Shown: positions 10,330 through 22,365, counted from the stretch's first letter. The stretch: 64,000 nucleotides of DNA from Lytechinus variegatus (GCF_018143015.1 NC_054754.1:21328875-21392874), one strand, 5' to 3'. Translations and numbers: made by a program. Notes: a model not told the origin generated them from the sequence alone.

Positions 10330-13300
10330 TGTTTCAGAAGCAAATGTAAGGAAATCAGCTAACTCCTTAAAAAAAATCAATGAAATAATGCTAAAATGAA
10401 ATATGTACTTGAAGAACAATGAAGAGTGTATTCACGCTGAATAACATCGATACATGAGATAAAATGGTCAGGCGGTGGAATTATGCATTTTTTGTTTTAA
10501 ATGATATGTATCCATTGGGGCATTTTTTTCTTTATTTTAAAGTTGCTACATGATCAAAATGGTGTGTTAATGGATAACTAAGACGGCAAAATTTTGTAGA
10601 TTATAAAACATGAAATTAGTATTTATTGAAAGAAAGTGATGGAAGATAGGTAAAGCTGCTTGTCACTTTTCCTTTTCTTTATATTCATAAACAACTTTAA
10701 GGTTTGTGAAATCCCCCCCCCCCAGAATTGGCTGTAACTAAAGTTGTAACATATAATCATTACCTTTAAAACGGCAAGTAATTAGAGAGAAATGAGAAAC
10801 GAAGGGTTTTTTTGCTTTCTTTTAAAGTTGCTACATGATCAAAATGGAGATTTCAATGGATAACTAAGACGGCAAAACTTTGCTGATTATAAAAATATGA
10901 AATTAGTATTTATTGAGAGAAAGTGATGGAAGATAAGGTGAAGCTGCTTGTCACTTTTCCTTTTCCTTATATTTATAAACAACTAAGGTTTGTGAAATCC
11001 CTAAAAAGGTTGTAACTAAAGTTGAAACATGTAATCATTGGATTTAAAACGGAGAAATGAGGGGTTTTGATGTCCTTCTGGGTTTTTTTTGTCCCCCTTA
11101 TTTTATTTAATGAACAAATACTATGAAAAATATTTAACATCGTTTGACTTGTGTATGTATAATGAGAACAAATGCTAATAAGCATCTAACAACAAGCCAT
11201 TAAATAGGAATGTTGAACAACGATGAAATTATAGAATACAATGTAACAGAATGATGAATATTTTTTTTTAATTCAATTTGAAAATGCCTTTCACTTTTTT
11301 TCTCTATTTTTTTACAGAAGTAGGGTGAACAAAAAATAATTATAAAGTGAAAAATTGGCATCAAAATTAGTTTTGAATCAAATAATTGAATTTGGCAGCA
11401 TGTCCTTAAAAAAAAGAAGCAATAGACAGGTTACGAAGGATTGAATAAGTTGAAATAGAATAAAAAAAAACACATTTTTTTAACTGAATGTCCTTTACCT
11501 TATATCACGAACATTTTAATGAATATTATAGAATGTGGTTCCAGTGTACATATATCGTTGCTGCAAATCACCGTTGGATAGGAAATGTTTAAAAGGAAGT
11601 GATTGAAAGATTTAAATGAAGAAAGGGCAGAATGATATGAAACAGAATGAGAATACTTTTAGATTCTCCAAATGGAAAGTCCTTCACGTTTCTTCTTTTC
11701 TTTAAAAATATCATCATTAAATCATTACCTGTATGTGTAGTAAAATGGTTGCATTGGTATAGTTATTTTTCTTTTTTTTTGAGCAAATAATCAATAGTAT
11801 TCAACCGAAAGATCATGTTAGAAAGAAATGATAGAAAGATGACGGAGTGAGAAGAAGGTCTTTTATTTGTTGTCTTTGTTTTTGTTTTTTCGATTTAAAG
11901 ACCTTCAATTTCTTGTAGGTTTTCTTTCCTCTTTTTCTTTTGTAAAAGAGGGAAAGAAAATGTTAAAAGACGTTTACAATGACTGATTAGAATACTCAAA
12001 GCTGAACCAAAGTATTATAAAAGTATGACAGCAAGTCTTGGATGGAATGAAATTTAGAAAAAAATTATGACAAAAAAATGCTTAATTACAGCTGTTTTGA
12101 TATTAAGTCATCTTTAGAAAGAAGTGTTGAAAAGATAGAGAAAGGATTTTATTGACTGAAGAATTAAAAAATCACTTCACATAATCTCCTTACATATAAA
12201 TATAAAATTACAAAAGAATTATTTAGGTCTTAATTCCTATACTTGTATTTGTATAGATAATGGGGTATGATTTCGTCTAACAGCTTCAAACGCATGCATA
12301 AATAATCTCTTTTCTTCTCTTAATGCAACTAATAATTTCAAATAAGGAATACTCACTTGTTAAATGTATCTGATAAATGTACATGCATAACATCTTGCGT
12401 GTCAATTTTTTGGTCTTCTATTTCCATGAAAGGTTGTTGAGGTCAACTGTAAATAAATTATTTTTTATGTTGGAGTGCCTTTCCTCAAATGGAAAAAAAT
12501 TGAAAAAGCTGGAGCTGTTATTTGTGTATTGCGTTCCTCTTGCATTTGTAACAAAAAATATAGACATTTTAAACGATTCTACAAAATCTGATGTAGAAGT
12601 TTAATGTCTCGGACACGAGTCCATTATTTTTTTGTTATTCCATCAACAAGGATATGCTTGACGTATATAGAAAATGCATTTAAAAAAATGTTATATGACG
12701 GTATCGAGAGAGTTGAGATACATAGATTTCATTCAATTCTTTTTTCATATTATATAATTTTGTTTACATCAGATATAAAATTATTAAAAAAAAATATATA
12801 AGGCACACTCATTTGTATATATGTGTATATATACATGTTTATAATGTATTCGCATGACACTTGCATGTCTATTTTTCAAGTCCTTGAAAGGTTTGCGAGG
12901 CCAAGTGTAAAGGATTTTTTTTTTCGTTTACCTATGTTTCAGTGTCTTTCCTCTGATTAAAAACAAGGTCTAGTGGCATGAATAACGGTTTTCAATGGCT
13001 TTCAATAACTTGGAGTAGCTTGACCTTTATTTAAACTGCTCAGTTCATCATTGACCTGCTCTAATATGCAATGTTCTTTGTCACAAATATCTATGAATAA
13101 TCATGATAATGATAATGGCAAATTGCAGTTTAGAGGATAATGGAAAATAAAACCATAAATTCTTAGATGTTTTATTATCAAGGCTTGTTTAAATAATTTT
13201 ATTAATCAATGAAAAAAAAGGTTAATCAGCAGGAGTTTTTGTAAATCACATCCTTAGACATGTTAGAGGGGGAAAAAGAAGCTAATTCAATGTTAAATTG

Positions 13301-13600
13301 AGTTTGAATAAATTATTTCTTATATAAAGTTTGCATATGTCATAAACCTGTAAAGCATTTTTATTCATAGTGTTGCTAATTTAAGCAAGATGAATAATTT
13401 GTACATACACCAAATGCGAAATTACGTAGACCATGTACCAGTTTGATTTTAGATTAAGAATATTGTTGCAAAATTCGAACATTGACTCTTTTCACCTCCA
13501 TTCACTTTACTGGAAAGTCTGCCCTGAATTGTTTGTATCAATGACTATGCCACTTTAAGTATTGTTATAGGGAGGCTTCCCATCTTCGTTATTATCTATG
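10330..13600. other. AT-rich 5' part of the ~7 kb insert in the hAT element
   Basis: The stretch contains no convincing gene; the short frames present are AT-composition artefacts. It is absent from the continuous hAT copy at 62.7 kb, so it belongs to the inserted DNA. It holds tandemly duplicated segments (10,515-11,090), and a second diverged pair around 12,355-12,500 and 12,805-12,960 that share GGTTGTTGAGG/GGTTTGCGAGG and TGTCTTTCCTC. It may be the 5' region of the LINE or a separate insertion. Confidence 0.5.
10515..11090. repeat. ~285-bp tandem duplication
   Basis: The segment starting TAAAGTTGCTACATGATCAA at about 10,540 is repeated at about 10,825, with AACTAAGACGGCAAAA, GAAAGTGATGGAAGATA and GCTGCTTGTCACTTTTCC in the same order. 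Further weak echoes (TTGAAAGATTTAAATGAAG near 11,605, AAAGATGACGGAGTGAG near 11,835) suggest older copies. Confidence 0.75.
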
Positions 13601-13774
13601 GGAGCTCACCCATGTTCGTTATGCATCTGTTCAGAACGCAAAGGTTAATATTTAGTAGACATTGTTTATATGTAAATGTTAACCTGTTGAATCTTTGTTT
13701 GTTTGTATATTTTTTCTTGTTCTCTATGTGCGTAACCAGTTTTTCTTCATCGAATTCTTCTTCTCTCCAGGTCT

Positions 13775-14509
13775 TTGCCTCGTCCACACTCACGTGCAAG
13801 CGGTATCCATGGTCTCCACAGGAAGCGCTGTTTTTCATTTCGTGTTATTCTCACAAAATTCCCGGTCATTGAAAATCAACCTTTTGCAATGTTGAATGAT
13901 GATGAGTTATACCATTTGTTTAGGCCGAATACTGAAACCCAACAGAAAAATTGCAACCTGCCGTATTTTGAAAACCTTGTATCCAAGGAAATGAATTTAG
14001 CTGTAGACTTAAACGATAATAATGACAATAATTATCACAGTTCAAATTACTTTACCATAAATCAATTTAAATCTCCGGAAAAGTCAGCGAATACATTTTC
14101 AATCATGCACATGAACATAAGGAGCCTGAGCTGCAACTTCGATAATTTACGTCTTTTAACGGATACATCTCCACAAACGAATTTGTCTGTAATCGCGTTA
14201 ACCGAGACATGGTTATCTCAGGAATCTAATACTTTATACTCACTTCCTGGTTATACCTTTGTAGAAAATAATAGAGCTAATAGGAGAGGAGGAGGGGTGG
14301 GTCTCTATATTAATGAAAAATTAGAATATTTCATACATACAGATCTTAATTGTATGAATGAATTTGCTGAATCTATCGTTATTGAAATTCAAATCCAAAA
14401 ATCTAAAAACATTATTATAGCGGTATTTTATAGACCTCCCAACTCCAACACACATATTTTTTTTAGAATACTTACAAGATTTTCTACGAAATCCAGTTTT
14501 TATAAATAA
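13775..14509 (+). pseudogene. LINE endonuclease domain (first frame)
   Basis: This frame encodes an AP-endonuclease-type (EEP) domain of a CR1/jockey-superfamily non-LTR retrotransposon, which would nick target DNA for reverse transcription. Visible motifs are HMNIRSL (residues ~112-118), ALTETWL (~141-147), RRGGGVGLYI (~170-179) and FYRPPNSN (~218-225). The ATG at 13,775 is probably not the true start; MLNDDELYHLF at 13,889 is a better candidate. The frame breaks in a T run near 14,458-14,465, and the domain continues one frame over with AGDFNID and, at 14,720, SDHFP. No ORF1 is recognised upstream. Confidence 0.85.
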
Positions 14510-14579
14510 AGATTGTTATATAGCAGGAGATTTCAACATAGACATATCTAATACTAACCATAATGCCTCACAAGAATTT

Positions 14580-16222
14580 TTGGACATAATGATATCCTCA
14601 TCTTTTTTACCATTAATTACAAAACCAACCCGGGTTACTAACCAATCTGCAACCCTTATTGATAATATTTTTTGTAATGTTACTCCTTTACCCGAGTCGG
14701 GAATTATTTTATCTGATATCTCAGACCATTTTCCGATATTTTCAAGAGTCCCGTTTAGGTTAACAAAAAATCATTCCCCGCAGCATAAGTTCCGAAAAGT
14801 AACGCCAAATAATATAGCGAGGTTGAAAGAAGGTCTAGAAGACACCGACTGGTCTGAGGTGTTCGGTTCGCAAGATACCAATACTGCATATAATATATTC
14901 ATTAAAAATTTAACCACACACTTAGATAGACACGTACCACTAGTCAATAAATGCTACAATTATAAAAAGAGTCCAAGACTTCCTTGGATATCGAAATCAA
15001 TATTACGGTCAATAAATCGTAAAAACAACTTATACTATGCCGACAAAATAAATCGTTCAGAGAAGTCGCATCGCAAATACACCATGTATAAAAATACCCT
15101 CACAAAAATTTTGCGCAGCGAAAAACGAAAACACTTCACAAACCAATTAATTCATTTCAAGCATGATATAAGAAAAACATGGCAAACTATAAACAATGCC
15201 TTGAATAAGTATAGCGTAAAATCGAACATAAAAACAATAAAACACAATGATATCGAAATTCATGATTCTGCCCGGATAGCTGACATATTCAATCAATATT
15301 TTTCACAGATCGGAAAAAATCTAGCCGACAATATACCACTAACACAAAAGAAATTTACCGATTTCACTCACCGACCAAATCCTAATTCTCTTTTTCTATT
15401 ACCAGTACATAGGAATGAAATAATAGATACAGTGAATAACTTAAAAAACAAAAAGAGTTGTGGTCATGATGGTATTGATAATATTTTATTAAAAAATGTC
15501 ATTGAATATATTGTTGATCCTTTAGTACACATATTTAATCTATCCTTAATTAATGGCGTCGTGCCCGACAATATGAAAATATCTAAGGTAATACCAGTGT
15601 ACAAAAAAGGAGATAAGAATAATGTATGTAACTATAGACCGATATCTTTATTGCCTACTCTATCAAAGATTCTAGAAAGAGTGTTATATACAAGACTATT
15701 AGAATTTTTGAATAAATATAACATAATTTCTGATTTTCAATTTGGATTCCGCCAAAAGCATAGTACTTCTCATGCCACTCTTTCATTTGTTGAAAAAATC
15801 ACAAAAGCTATTGATAACTTTGAACATACAGTAGGTGTTTTTCTGGACCTCTCCAAGGCCTTTGACACTATAAATCATGAAATACTACTATACAAACTTG
15901 AAAATTACGGAATCCGAGGAAAGGCCTAGGAGTGATTCAGGAATTACCTAATAAACCATAAACAGTTTGTTAACATCAACGAACAAAATTCTTCTCCACT
16001 AAAGGTTAATTGGGGTGTTCCTCAAGGCAGCATACTGGGCCCACTTTTATTTTCGATCTATATAAATGACATTCACAATTCTTCGACAATGTTATCTTAT
16101 ATTCTTTTTGCAGATGATTCAAATGTACTTTATTCTCATCCTAATCCCGATATTTTAGTCAATATATTGAACATTGAACTGGAGAAGCTAGTACAATGGA
16201 TAAGATCTAATAAATTGTCAAT
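14580..16222 (+). pseudogene. LINE reverse transcriptase (second frame, two nonsense codons)
   Basis: This is the continuation of the same element. The end of the endonuclease ([21 protein letters not shown]) is followed by a linker and the reverse transcriptase. RT motifs are [20 protein letters not shown] (~15,597), [11 protein letters not shown] (~15,743), [18 protein letters not shown] with the first catalytic Asp (~15,836), [11 protein letters not shown] (~16,020) and the FADDS catalytic box (~16,110). The frame is interrupted by TAG at 15,927 and TGA at 15,933, both where the family has Trp (context KA-W-E-W-FRNYL), and then by a one-base shift in an A run near 16,229-16,235. The element is inactive. 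Confidence 0.9.
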
Positions 16223-16243
16223 CAATGTAAAAAAACGAAATGT

Positions 16244-16927
16244 ATGCTTTTCAGCAATTCTTTAGATAAATTACCATACGATATTAAATTGGACAACGCT
16301 GACATTGAAGTGGTCACTACAACAAAATTTTTAGGTCTGATAGTAGACAATAATTTATCTTGGAAAACACACATTGATTTTATATGCCGTACAATTTCAC
16401 GCAATATTGGTGTTATAAATAAGGTCAAGTTTTTTCTTCCAACTTCCTCCCTAAAAATGCTTTATTCAACATTAATTTTACCCTATCTAAACTACGGGAT
16501 AATTGTCTGGGGAAATACACATACATCATATCTAGAACGAATATTACTTTTACAGAAAAAGGCATTGCGTGTTATTTTTAATATGTCCTGGAGATCCCAC
16601 ACAGACCAATTGTTTATTGACAATAAAATCTTAAAAGTAAAAACATTATATCAATATAACTTGGGTCAATTTATGTATCAATTAAATAATAATATGCTAC
16701 CATCAATCTTTGATTCTTCATTTAATAAAAACAAAACTATTCATAAATATCCTACACGTCAATCCGAGGAATTTCATTTTCCTCTACCCCGGACAATTCT
16801 TGCCAAATCCATCTTCACTTTCGAAGGCCCTCGACTTTGGGGCACTCTTGATAATACTATCAAAGATTCCCCAAGCCTAAATTCTTTTAAATTTAAGTTG
16901 AAAAAGTTTCTCCAAGATACTCGTTAG
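16244..16927 (+). pseudogene. LINE reverse transcriptase C-terminal region (third frame)
   Basis: This is the RT thumb and C-terminal tail after the A-run frameshift. Motifs are VVTTTKFLGLIVDNNLSW, LPYLNYGIIVWGNT and LLQKKALRVIF, all characteristic of CR1/jockey-type elements. It ends in a normal stop at 16,927, followed by a 3'UTR of about 450 bp. The whole element reads on the plus strand, opposite to the duplicated gene. Confidence 0.85.
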
Positions 16928-17357
16928 TTTTTTTAACTCTTCATCACTCATACATTATACTTTTCATATATACTCAGCACTACGAGCTGTGAAATATGAT
17001 ATTTTTCGTTTTCCTGTTGATCCGTAAATTCGCTGTGAGTGTTGGGGCAAGAATCTGGAGACCACTGATCTTGCTATTTTCTCTCATTTCTATTTCTTTC
17101 TTTTTATTCTTTTAAACTATTCATTCAGATAGTTTTACGTTCAAATTTCTACCATGTTGTGTTTGTGTTTTGTTTATATTCTTCATACGTATGTTATAGG
17201 AGGCTGCATCCTACAAGCTTCGCTTTTTAGCAGCCTCCTCCGTTTCCGACCTGTTATCTTGAGTATTATACATAATAAGTTTCTTTTTTTTATTGATTAT
17301 AATTATATCAAGATGTATGTAACAAAACTATTGTAAATGTAATGATTGTTGGAAATG

Positions 17358-17390
17358 GAAAAAATAAATGAAATGAAATGAAATATAAAA
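17358..17390 (+). repeat. LINE 3' tail (AAATG)n
   Basis: GGAAAAAATAAATG is followed by AAATG repeats and ATATAAAAC. Immediately after, the right half of the interrupted hAT element resumes (ATTTCCTGTC, matching 62,767), so this tail marks the right junction of the insertion. Confidence 0.75.
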
Positions 17391-18430
17391 CATTTCCTGT
17401 CGTATCGTATTAGTGGATTGGTGAGATAAGTCTGCTCTCCGTGAATTCCTAAAATAAGTCCTCAAAATGTCCCTTTTTCTGCATGATCTAAATATACAAA
17501 ATTTTCAGCTTGCGCTTCGCGCTCGCATCATTTGCTTAATGAAATACGTTTGGCCTTAGTGAATTCCTACAAGCAAGTCTTAGAATGCCCGCTTCAGGTC
17601 TGAATTATCTAAATTTTATTAGTGAGATGCGTATGGTAATCATTATTACAATGACTACACAAGTGCTTCATGTGTTCAGATATAATTCTAACAAAATCAG
17701 CAAGCGCTTGGCACTCGCATTAGATGACTATGGTGAGATATGTATACTATTAAGAGATTCCTAAAATATAGTCCTTAAGATCTCCCTGTTTTGGGACAAT
17801 ATATACAAAAATTTCGGCTCGCGCTTCGCGCTCGCATTGTTTATCGAGACACGTAAGTATCATGATAACAAAATCGATTATAATGTCCCTTTTTAGGTCT
17901 GAATATCAAAAATGTTCAGCTCGCGCTTCTCTCTTGCATTATTTGACTGTTGAGATGCGTCTTTTTATTTATGATTACAATGACTACAAGTGCTTCCTTA
18001 AAATGTCTCTATTAGGTCAGTATACCTGACAATTGAAAGCGCTTTGCGCGCTCACTAAGTGACTCAAATTTTTTGCTGGTGCCCCCCCCCATACCGTGAT
18101 CCACGGTAAGCCACTGGACCTGACAACTGGTCAGACAAAAATTTTGATGAAACTGTCCCCTGGTCTAGTCAATTTGACTGAAGAGTGATGAGGTGACATT
18201 TCTTTGCATGAAATGGAGAAAAAAAATGTTTCCTTCAATGGGGTTCTTTATTCTCGGGCTCCAAAATAAATACATGATAAAATATCAAATGAATCGTAAA
18301 AATACTTTTCTGCCATATAATCATGATTTGTCCTGACAAATTTATTATCTTTCTTCTCGCCACATCATAGGTAAATTTCTACTAAACGCTTTTTGTTTTT
18401 GTTTTAAAGAGTTATTAATTAGCCATCCAA

Positions 18431-18506
18431 CCAGTTACACCGTGTAATATTGTATTACCAGTTACACCGTGTAATACCAGTTACACCGTGTAATATTGTT
18501 ATACCA
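18431..18506. repeat. triplicated quasi-palindrome TTACACCGTGTAA
   Basis: CCAGTTACACCGTGTAAT occurs three times within 76 bp. Copies B and C have only CCAGTGCAATATTGTTATA or CCAGTGTAATATTGTTATA at the same place. The inner TTACAC-C-GTGTAA is a self-complementary 13-mer. The expansion is specific to copy A. Confidence 0.8.
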
Positions 18507-19245
18507 GTTTTATTATTTTCTTGCCGATTTGTCTCTTCTCTAATCTTTCCTAATTTGCATTAAAAAAATAAACAAAAAGTTAGTCTAACAATAATTACAA
18601 ACTCCATCAGTGGATCCCGCGATTTGATTTTCTCTTTTGCCGAATCAGAGTCGATGGGGGCGAATCATTTCTGAATTGTATCGCATTTGATTTTTCATTG
18701 TTACGAGGGTATACGATGATCAAAGTCCATTACAATACACTAGCATGACTAGCGGAAGAAATTGTGCTGTACATACCATGCAGTTCTTTAGTATATACTG
18801 TATATACATGTATAAAAATCATAACGGGATCATTTTCACAGCAAGCAAATTGTTGGTAAAATATAATGTACAATTTCCTCATTTATTGGAGTCATCATAC
18901 ATTGGAATAAAATCAATATGAAGGTAATATGATGTGTTTTGTTTTAGTATACATTTTGTAGATTATTATCAAATGATTTCGCCTTAATATATCTGGTTAT
19001 GTTGATAATAAAATGGTTACATTCAGTCGTCTTCCCCTTACAATCTCACTGTGATTTGCATGGTAATAATTTTCATTGTACTGTAAATAGATTACATAGA
19101 CCAAGTGAACAATCATGAATTCATGGACTTGACTAACTGAACGAATGCATCTCCATCAAAACAAAAATTACAATCGCAATCATAATACATATATTTCAAA
19201 GGAAATTGTTCTTTATTGAAGAAAATTTCATTAATCGCATACACC

Positions 19246-19560
19246 CTGCATGTTTTAGCAGTGGTGTATTGAGTAGCACATTTTTCTTTTTTGGGGAGGA
19301 GGGGCAAGACATGGCGTATGATGCAAAATCTCTCTCTCTAAAAAAACAACAACTGCGAGAGGGCGAAGCGAGAGAGAAAAAAAACGTTAACACTTTTTAA
19401 TACAAAAATCAAAGTTTGTGATGTTTGTGATAGATTTTATGATAAAAAATTAATACAGAAGATGGCCCCTATTGGTTTCTCTTCCTTTCCATTTCTCCAT
19501 TTTACCCCTTCGTTGTGTATCTTTTTTTTTGGGGGGGGGGGCGACGCCCCTCATTATGAA
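19246..19560. mobile_element. degenerate hAT-like GC-run element
   Basis: CAGTGGTGTATTGAGTAGCAC followed by a G run and GGGCAAGACATG, an internal GAGAGGGCGAAGCGAGAGAG motif, and GGGGGGGGGGCGACGCCCCTC at the right. The same element lies at 30,690-30,955 in copy B, so it predates the A/B split. Boundaries are approximate and no coding capacity is seen. Confidence 0.4.
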
Positions 19561-20799
19561 TTCAATTCTGTTATTCTAAACACTTATTGAAACTGTTAAA
19601 ACAACAAAATGTGTTGTATAAACTTAAACAAGGTTTTGTTTGTACTCTGTATACTAAAGGCACTCTATATTGAGACAAAAGAAACTATCTTCATGCACGA
19701 CTAGCAAGTTTACAATTAGCAGACCATGGTTTGATATTCTTTTTTTATTAAGTGTTGGTTTTTCTTTTAGAGTGGTGCGTATGAGAAGTAGACCACCGTT
19801 CTTACGCTCAATTACTATTCCAATACATCAGCACATTTCCTTTCGCGAAAAAAATATCGCAATGATCACCGTTCAAAAACTTTTTTTCGTCGCCTCTTCG
19901 TTCTAATTCGTTTCTTCTTTTCTTCATGTATGTGAATTCGGTTGACACGCTGCACGCTCGGACGCACGCATCGAAGTCCGTATTAGCCCCCACATAGATG
20001 TACTATAATAATAGAGATGTGATGCAATCTATGATTATAATGGGGGGGGGGGCTACATGACTATATGATTCACCCCTACCATGCCTATTCGCACTAAGCG
20101 CGCAAGAGTCGGTCGGTCAGCAGTGTACATCATGTACATCGCCAGTTTACAGAGGCCATCGTTGTCACCAAATTCATAAACAGTTTGCATAGTTCCGAAG
20201 ACCGTCTTTTTCACGATTAGTCAGTCTCAATGCTGGCTCCCTGTTTAGTTTTTTTTTTGCCCGCAACGTATACCTACCAATTGTGGGGCCAAGCCCCCGG
20301 CCTGGCTACCATCTTCATGTATTATGACTAGCGACCCTTCGCTGAATTATGACTAGTTGTTTTTCTTTTTCCTATCATGACTTTTGGACAGGTCAGTATG
20401 ACTATAGCATCTGGACTCCGAGGATAGAAGGAGATCCAGAGTATTTTTTTTTCATCTATTTTCTGTCCGAACCGAGAGAGTGAAGCGAACGAATCCATTT
20501 ACCTGTTTTCTTTTGAACTCTGTCTCTTTTTCTTCAACCCTTTCTACTCTTTTTTTCCAATCTGCATGCTCTTTCATTATTTGCCATAAAATTTTTCTTC
20601 TTTCTACATTGAAATTGAAGAGTTGACAATTCGTTGTAATAACTATGGCAAGAAAATCTACGTAATGTTTGAAAGGAGACGTTAATTTCAACCAGTATTC
20701 GTTATAAAAACTGAACAAGAAAGTTCCATTTTCACTGTAGATATTTTGCACCGGCTACCCCTCTCCCCATCCCACGTATGAGAAAACAAAAATCGTGAA

Positions 20800-20872
20800 G
20801 TTGCCGTGACCAAGTGGTTATATCGCCTGACAAAACATAAAACATTCAGGATTCGAATCCTTGTCATTGCAC
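20800..20872 (+). repeat. tRNA-like SINE head, copy A
   Basis: GTTGCCGTGACCAAGTGGTTA (A-box region) and GATTCGAATCC (B box, 20850-20860) lie at tRNA spacing. The acceptor stem and anticodon arm do not fold canonically, so this is a tRNA-derived SINE or pseudo-tRNA. The orthologous copy B sequence at 32,128-32,200 is more eroded (GATTGGAATCC). Confidence 0.5.
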
Positions 20873-20999
20873 CTACATGCACTTCTTTTCTATTATACAA
20901 GAAAAAAGACCCCAAATGTTTAGTGTATATATTATTGACACATAAAATTGGTGCACGAAATTTTTAGATAATAAACATATACAACATTTTATATTTCGC

Positions 21000-21245
21000 T
21001 TAATCTTTTTATTCTAACATGTCTACATGATCTAAGCGGTGAATTTTTTATAACCCCTAGCACAGCTACTATTAGCACGACCGCTCGAGCGTTCAAGGAA
21101 TTTCTACCTACCTGGCACCCTTTTACTACACTTGGGTGGAGAGAGACAAATGCAGATAAACGCCTTGCCAAAGGACGAGAGTACCGCGGCTTGATTCGAA
21201 CCCGGACCTTTTGGTTCAAAGTCCAGAGACTTATCCACAACACCC
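21000..21245 (-). repeat. tRNA-derived SINE (minus strand), copy A
   Basis: On the minus strand it reads GTTGTGGATAAGTCTCTGGA, then the B box GGTTCGAATCA, then a body (GGCAAGGCGTTTATCTGCAT, CCAGGTAGGTAGAAATTCC) ending in AGCGAAATATAAAATG. A related member occurs at 50,660-50,960 with the same head type. The copy B ortholog at about 32,330-33,670 is split by a DNA transposon. Confidence 0.7.
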
Positions 21246-22365
21246 TTTTGCGGGTTTTTAATATTGTCAAATTTTTAATGATCGATTACAATCATATGAA
21301 TAATCAATAAACCGTTGGTTGATTTCTATTGTAACATGCACAATGGCTTGCATAATTAAAAATGTTCGAATTTAATGAATACTATTATGAAACGAAATAC
21401 TATTCTTCAAGCACTCTCTTGAATCTATTGGAAAAATACATAAGAGGATTAAAAAAAAATCAATTTTTCTATATAAATAATTAACCTTTGAAAATGCCTC
21501 ATTATATCTTCATATTCAATAGTGCAAAAGGACGCTAGTCATGCGGTGGGGTACGTTATATGTAGCTGGTCAAACGTGTTTGAGAAATAACAATTTTTTG
21601 AGCTTGTAATCTGCACATTTCAATCTTTGGCTAAACCAAAAATCACACAATAAAGTTGATGAGATGGGACAGGTTCGATTCCTGTGAGATTCCGATCATA
21701 TCAATATCGATCACATAGAATCTTCATTGGTGTCCATTCATCATCAATATTGTGTTCAATATATTAATACAATCATTCTAAATGTCATGGAATATAAATT
21801 GTCCCTATGGAAGGATATTTTCGTAATATTTGACCTCAATGGAATTCATTTTTTTTTATTCATATACCTACCTAATATTGAATGTAAATGAAATCTAATT
21901 TTAGAAACGAAATGATAATACCGGCAAGGCTTGGCATTGATATTGTATTTTATTATTGTTTTCAGAGTTTTCTCTGTGATGAAACATAATGTACATTCAT
22001 CATAAAGTCTATAACCAATCAAAATGTAGATTCTGCTTCACACCGCTCTTGAGGGTATTCCCTGTAATGTTATGTCGCAACCATTTAGAACCATCTCTGA
22101 TTGGATAGAGACGAATCACATTTTCAGCCAATTATCATCTTACGTCACCGTACTAACACCAGATTACAGAGCTCGCGATGTGCATTGCAGTGGTTCACTA
22201 TTTCGACGTTTGGCTTCATCGAGTGAACATTGAATAGGTGTCCAGTCAATAATCATTGATTAACATCATAATCAGATAGATCATAGAGAAATATTTCTAG
22301 TTTTCTCGTGACATAAAGATACAGCTGTAAATGGAGAGCTTGTAATAATCATCTTCAGAGCACCG

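Larger units (their letters stand above)
9762..18116. mobile_element. non-autonomous hAT-like element, split by insertion
   Basis: The left end CAGTGGCGTAACTACGGGG and right end TAAGCCACTG form short inverted ends. An exact 8-bp duplication, GACCTGAC, flanks it at 9754-9761 and 18117-18124; 8-bp duplications and CAGTGG-type ends are typical of hAT. Its left half (9,762 to about 10,330) and right half (about 17,385 to 18,116) align with the continuous copy at 62,353-63,486. It has no transposase. The right half contains several copies of a GCGCTTCGCGC motif. Confidence 0.85.
9639..18160. mobile_element. foldback MITE hosting nested insertions
   Basis: The ends are GGGGAGCGTTTCAT on the left and ATGAAACTGTCCCC on the right, a 14-bp imperfect inverted repeat. 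Subterminal GACAGGTCC and TTGTCAG strings recur in both halves. The uninterrupted site is seen in copies B and C (CTGACTACTGGTTTAGTC). Without its nested insertion the MITE would be only about 160 bp. It sits upstream of the first exon found of the copy A gene. Confidence 0.75.
18160..21000. other. copy A continuation, no gene recognised
   Basis: This aligns with 29,520-32,340 in copy B, and with 50,400-51,590 in copy C for its first part. No exon is confidently identified; the 5' exons of the minus-strand gene should lie here or further right. A segment at 20,095-20,240 (GTCGGTCGGTCAGCAGTGTAC, TTCCGAAGACCGT) is well conserved at 31,545-31,665. On the minus strand it contains ATGCAAACTGTTTAT before a GTAAA-type donor, but the two copies differ by 2 nt, so a coding first exon is not supported. 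Confidence 0.45.

Noticed and set aside
18600..18690. Additional exon of the minus-strand gene (GATTCGCCCCCATCGACTC... before GTAATT)
   Set aside because: The frame differs by one base between copies, and joining its final T to the next exon (AA...) would create a stop.
20150..20240. First coding exon starting ATGCAAACTGTTTAT with a GTAAA donor
   Set aside because: The two copies differ by two bases so the downstream phase is not conserved, and copy A would give a stop at the junction.
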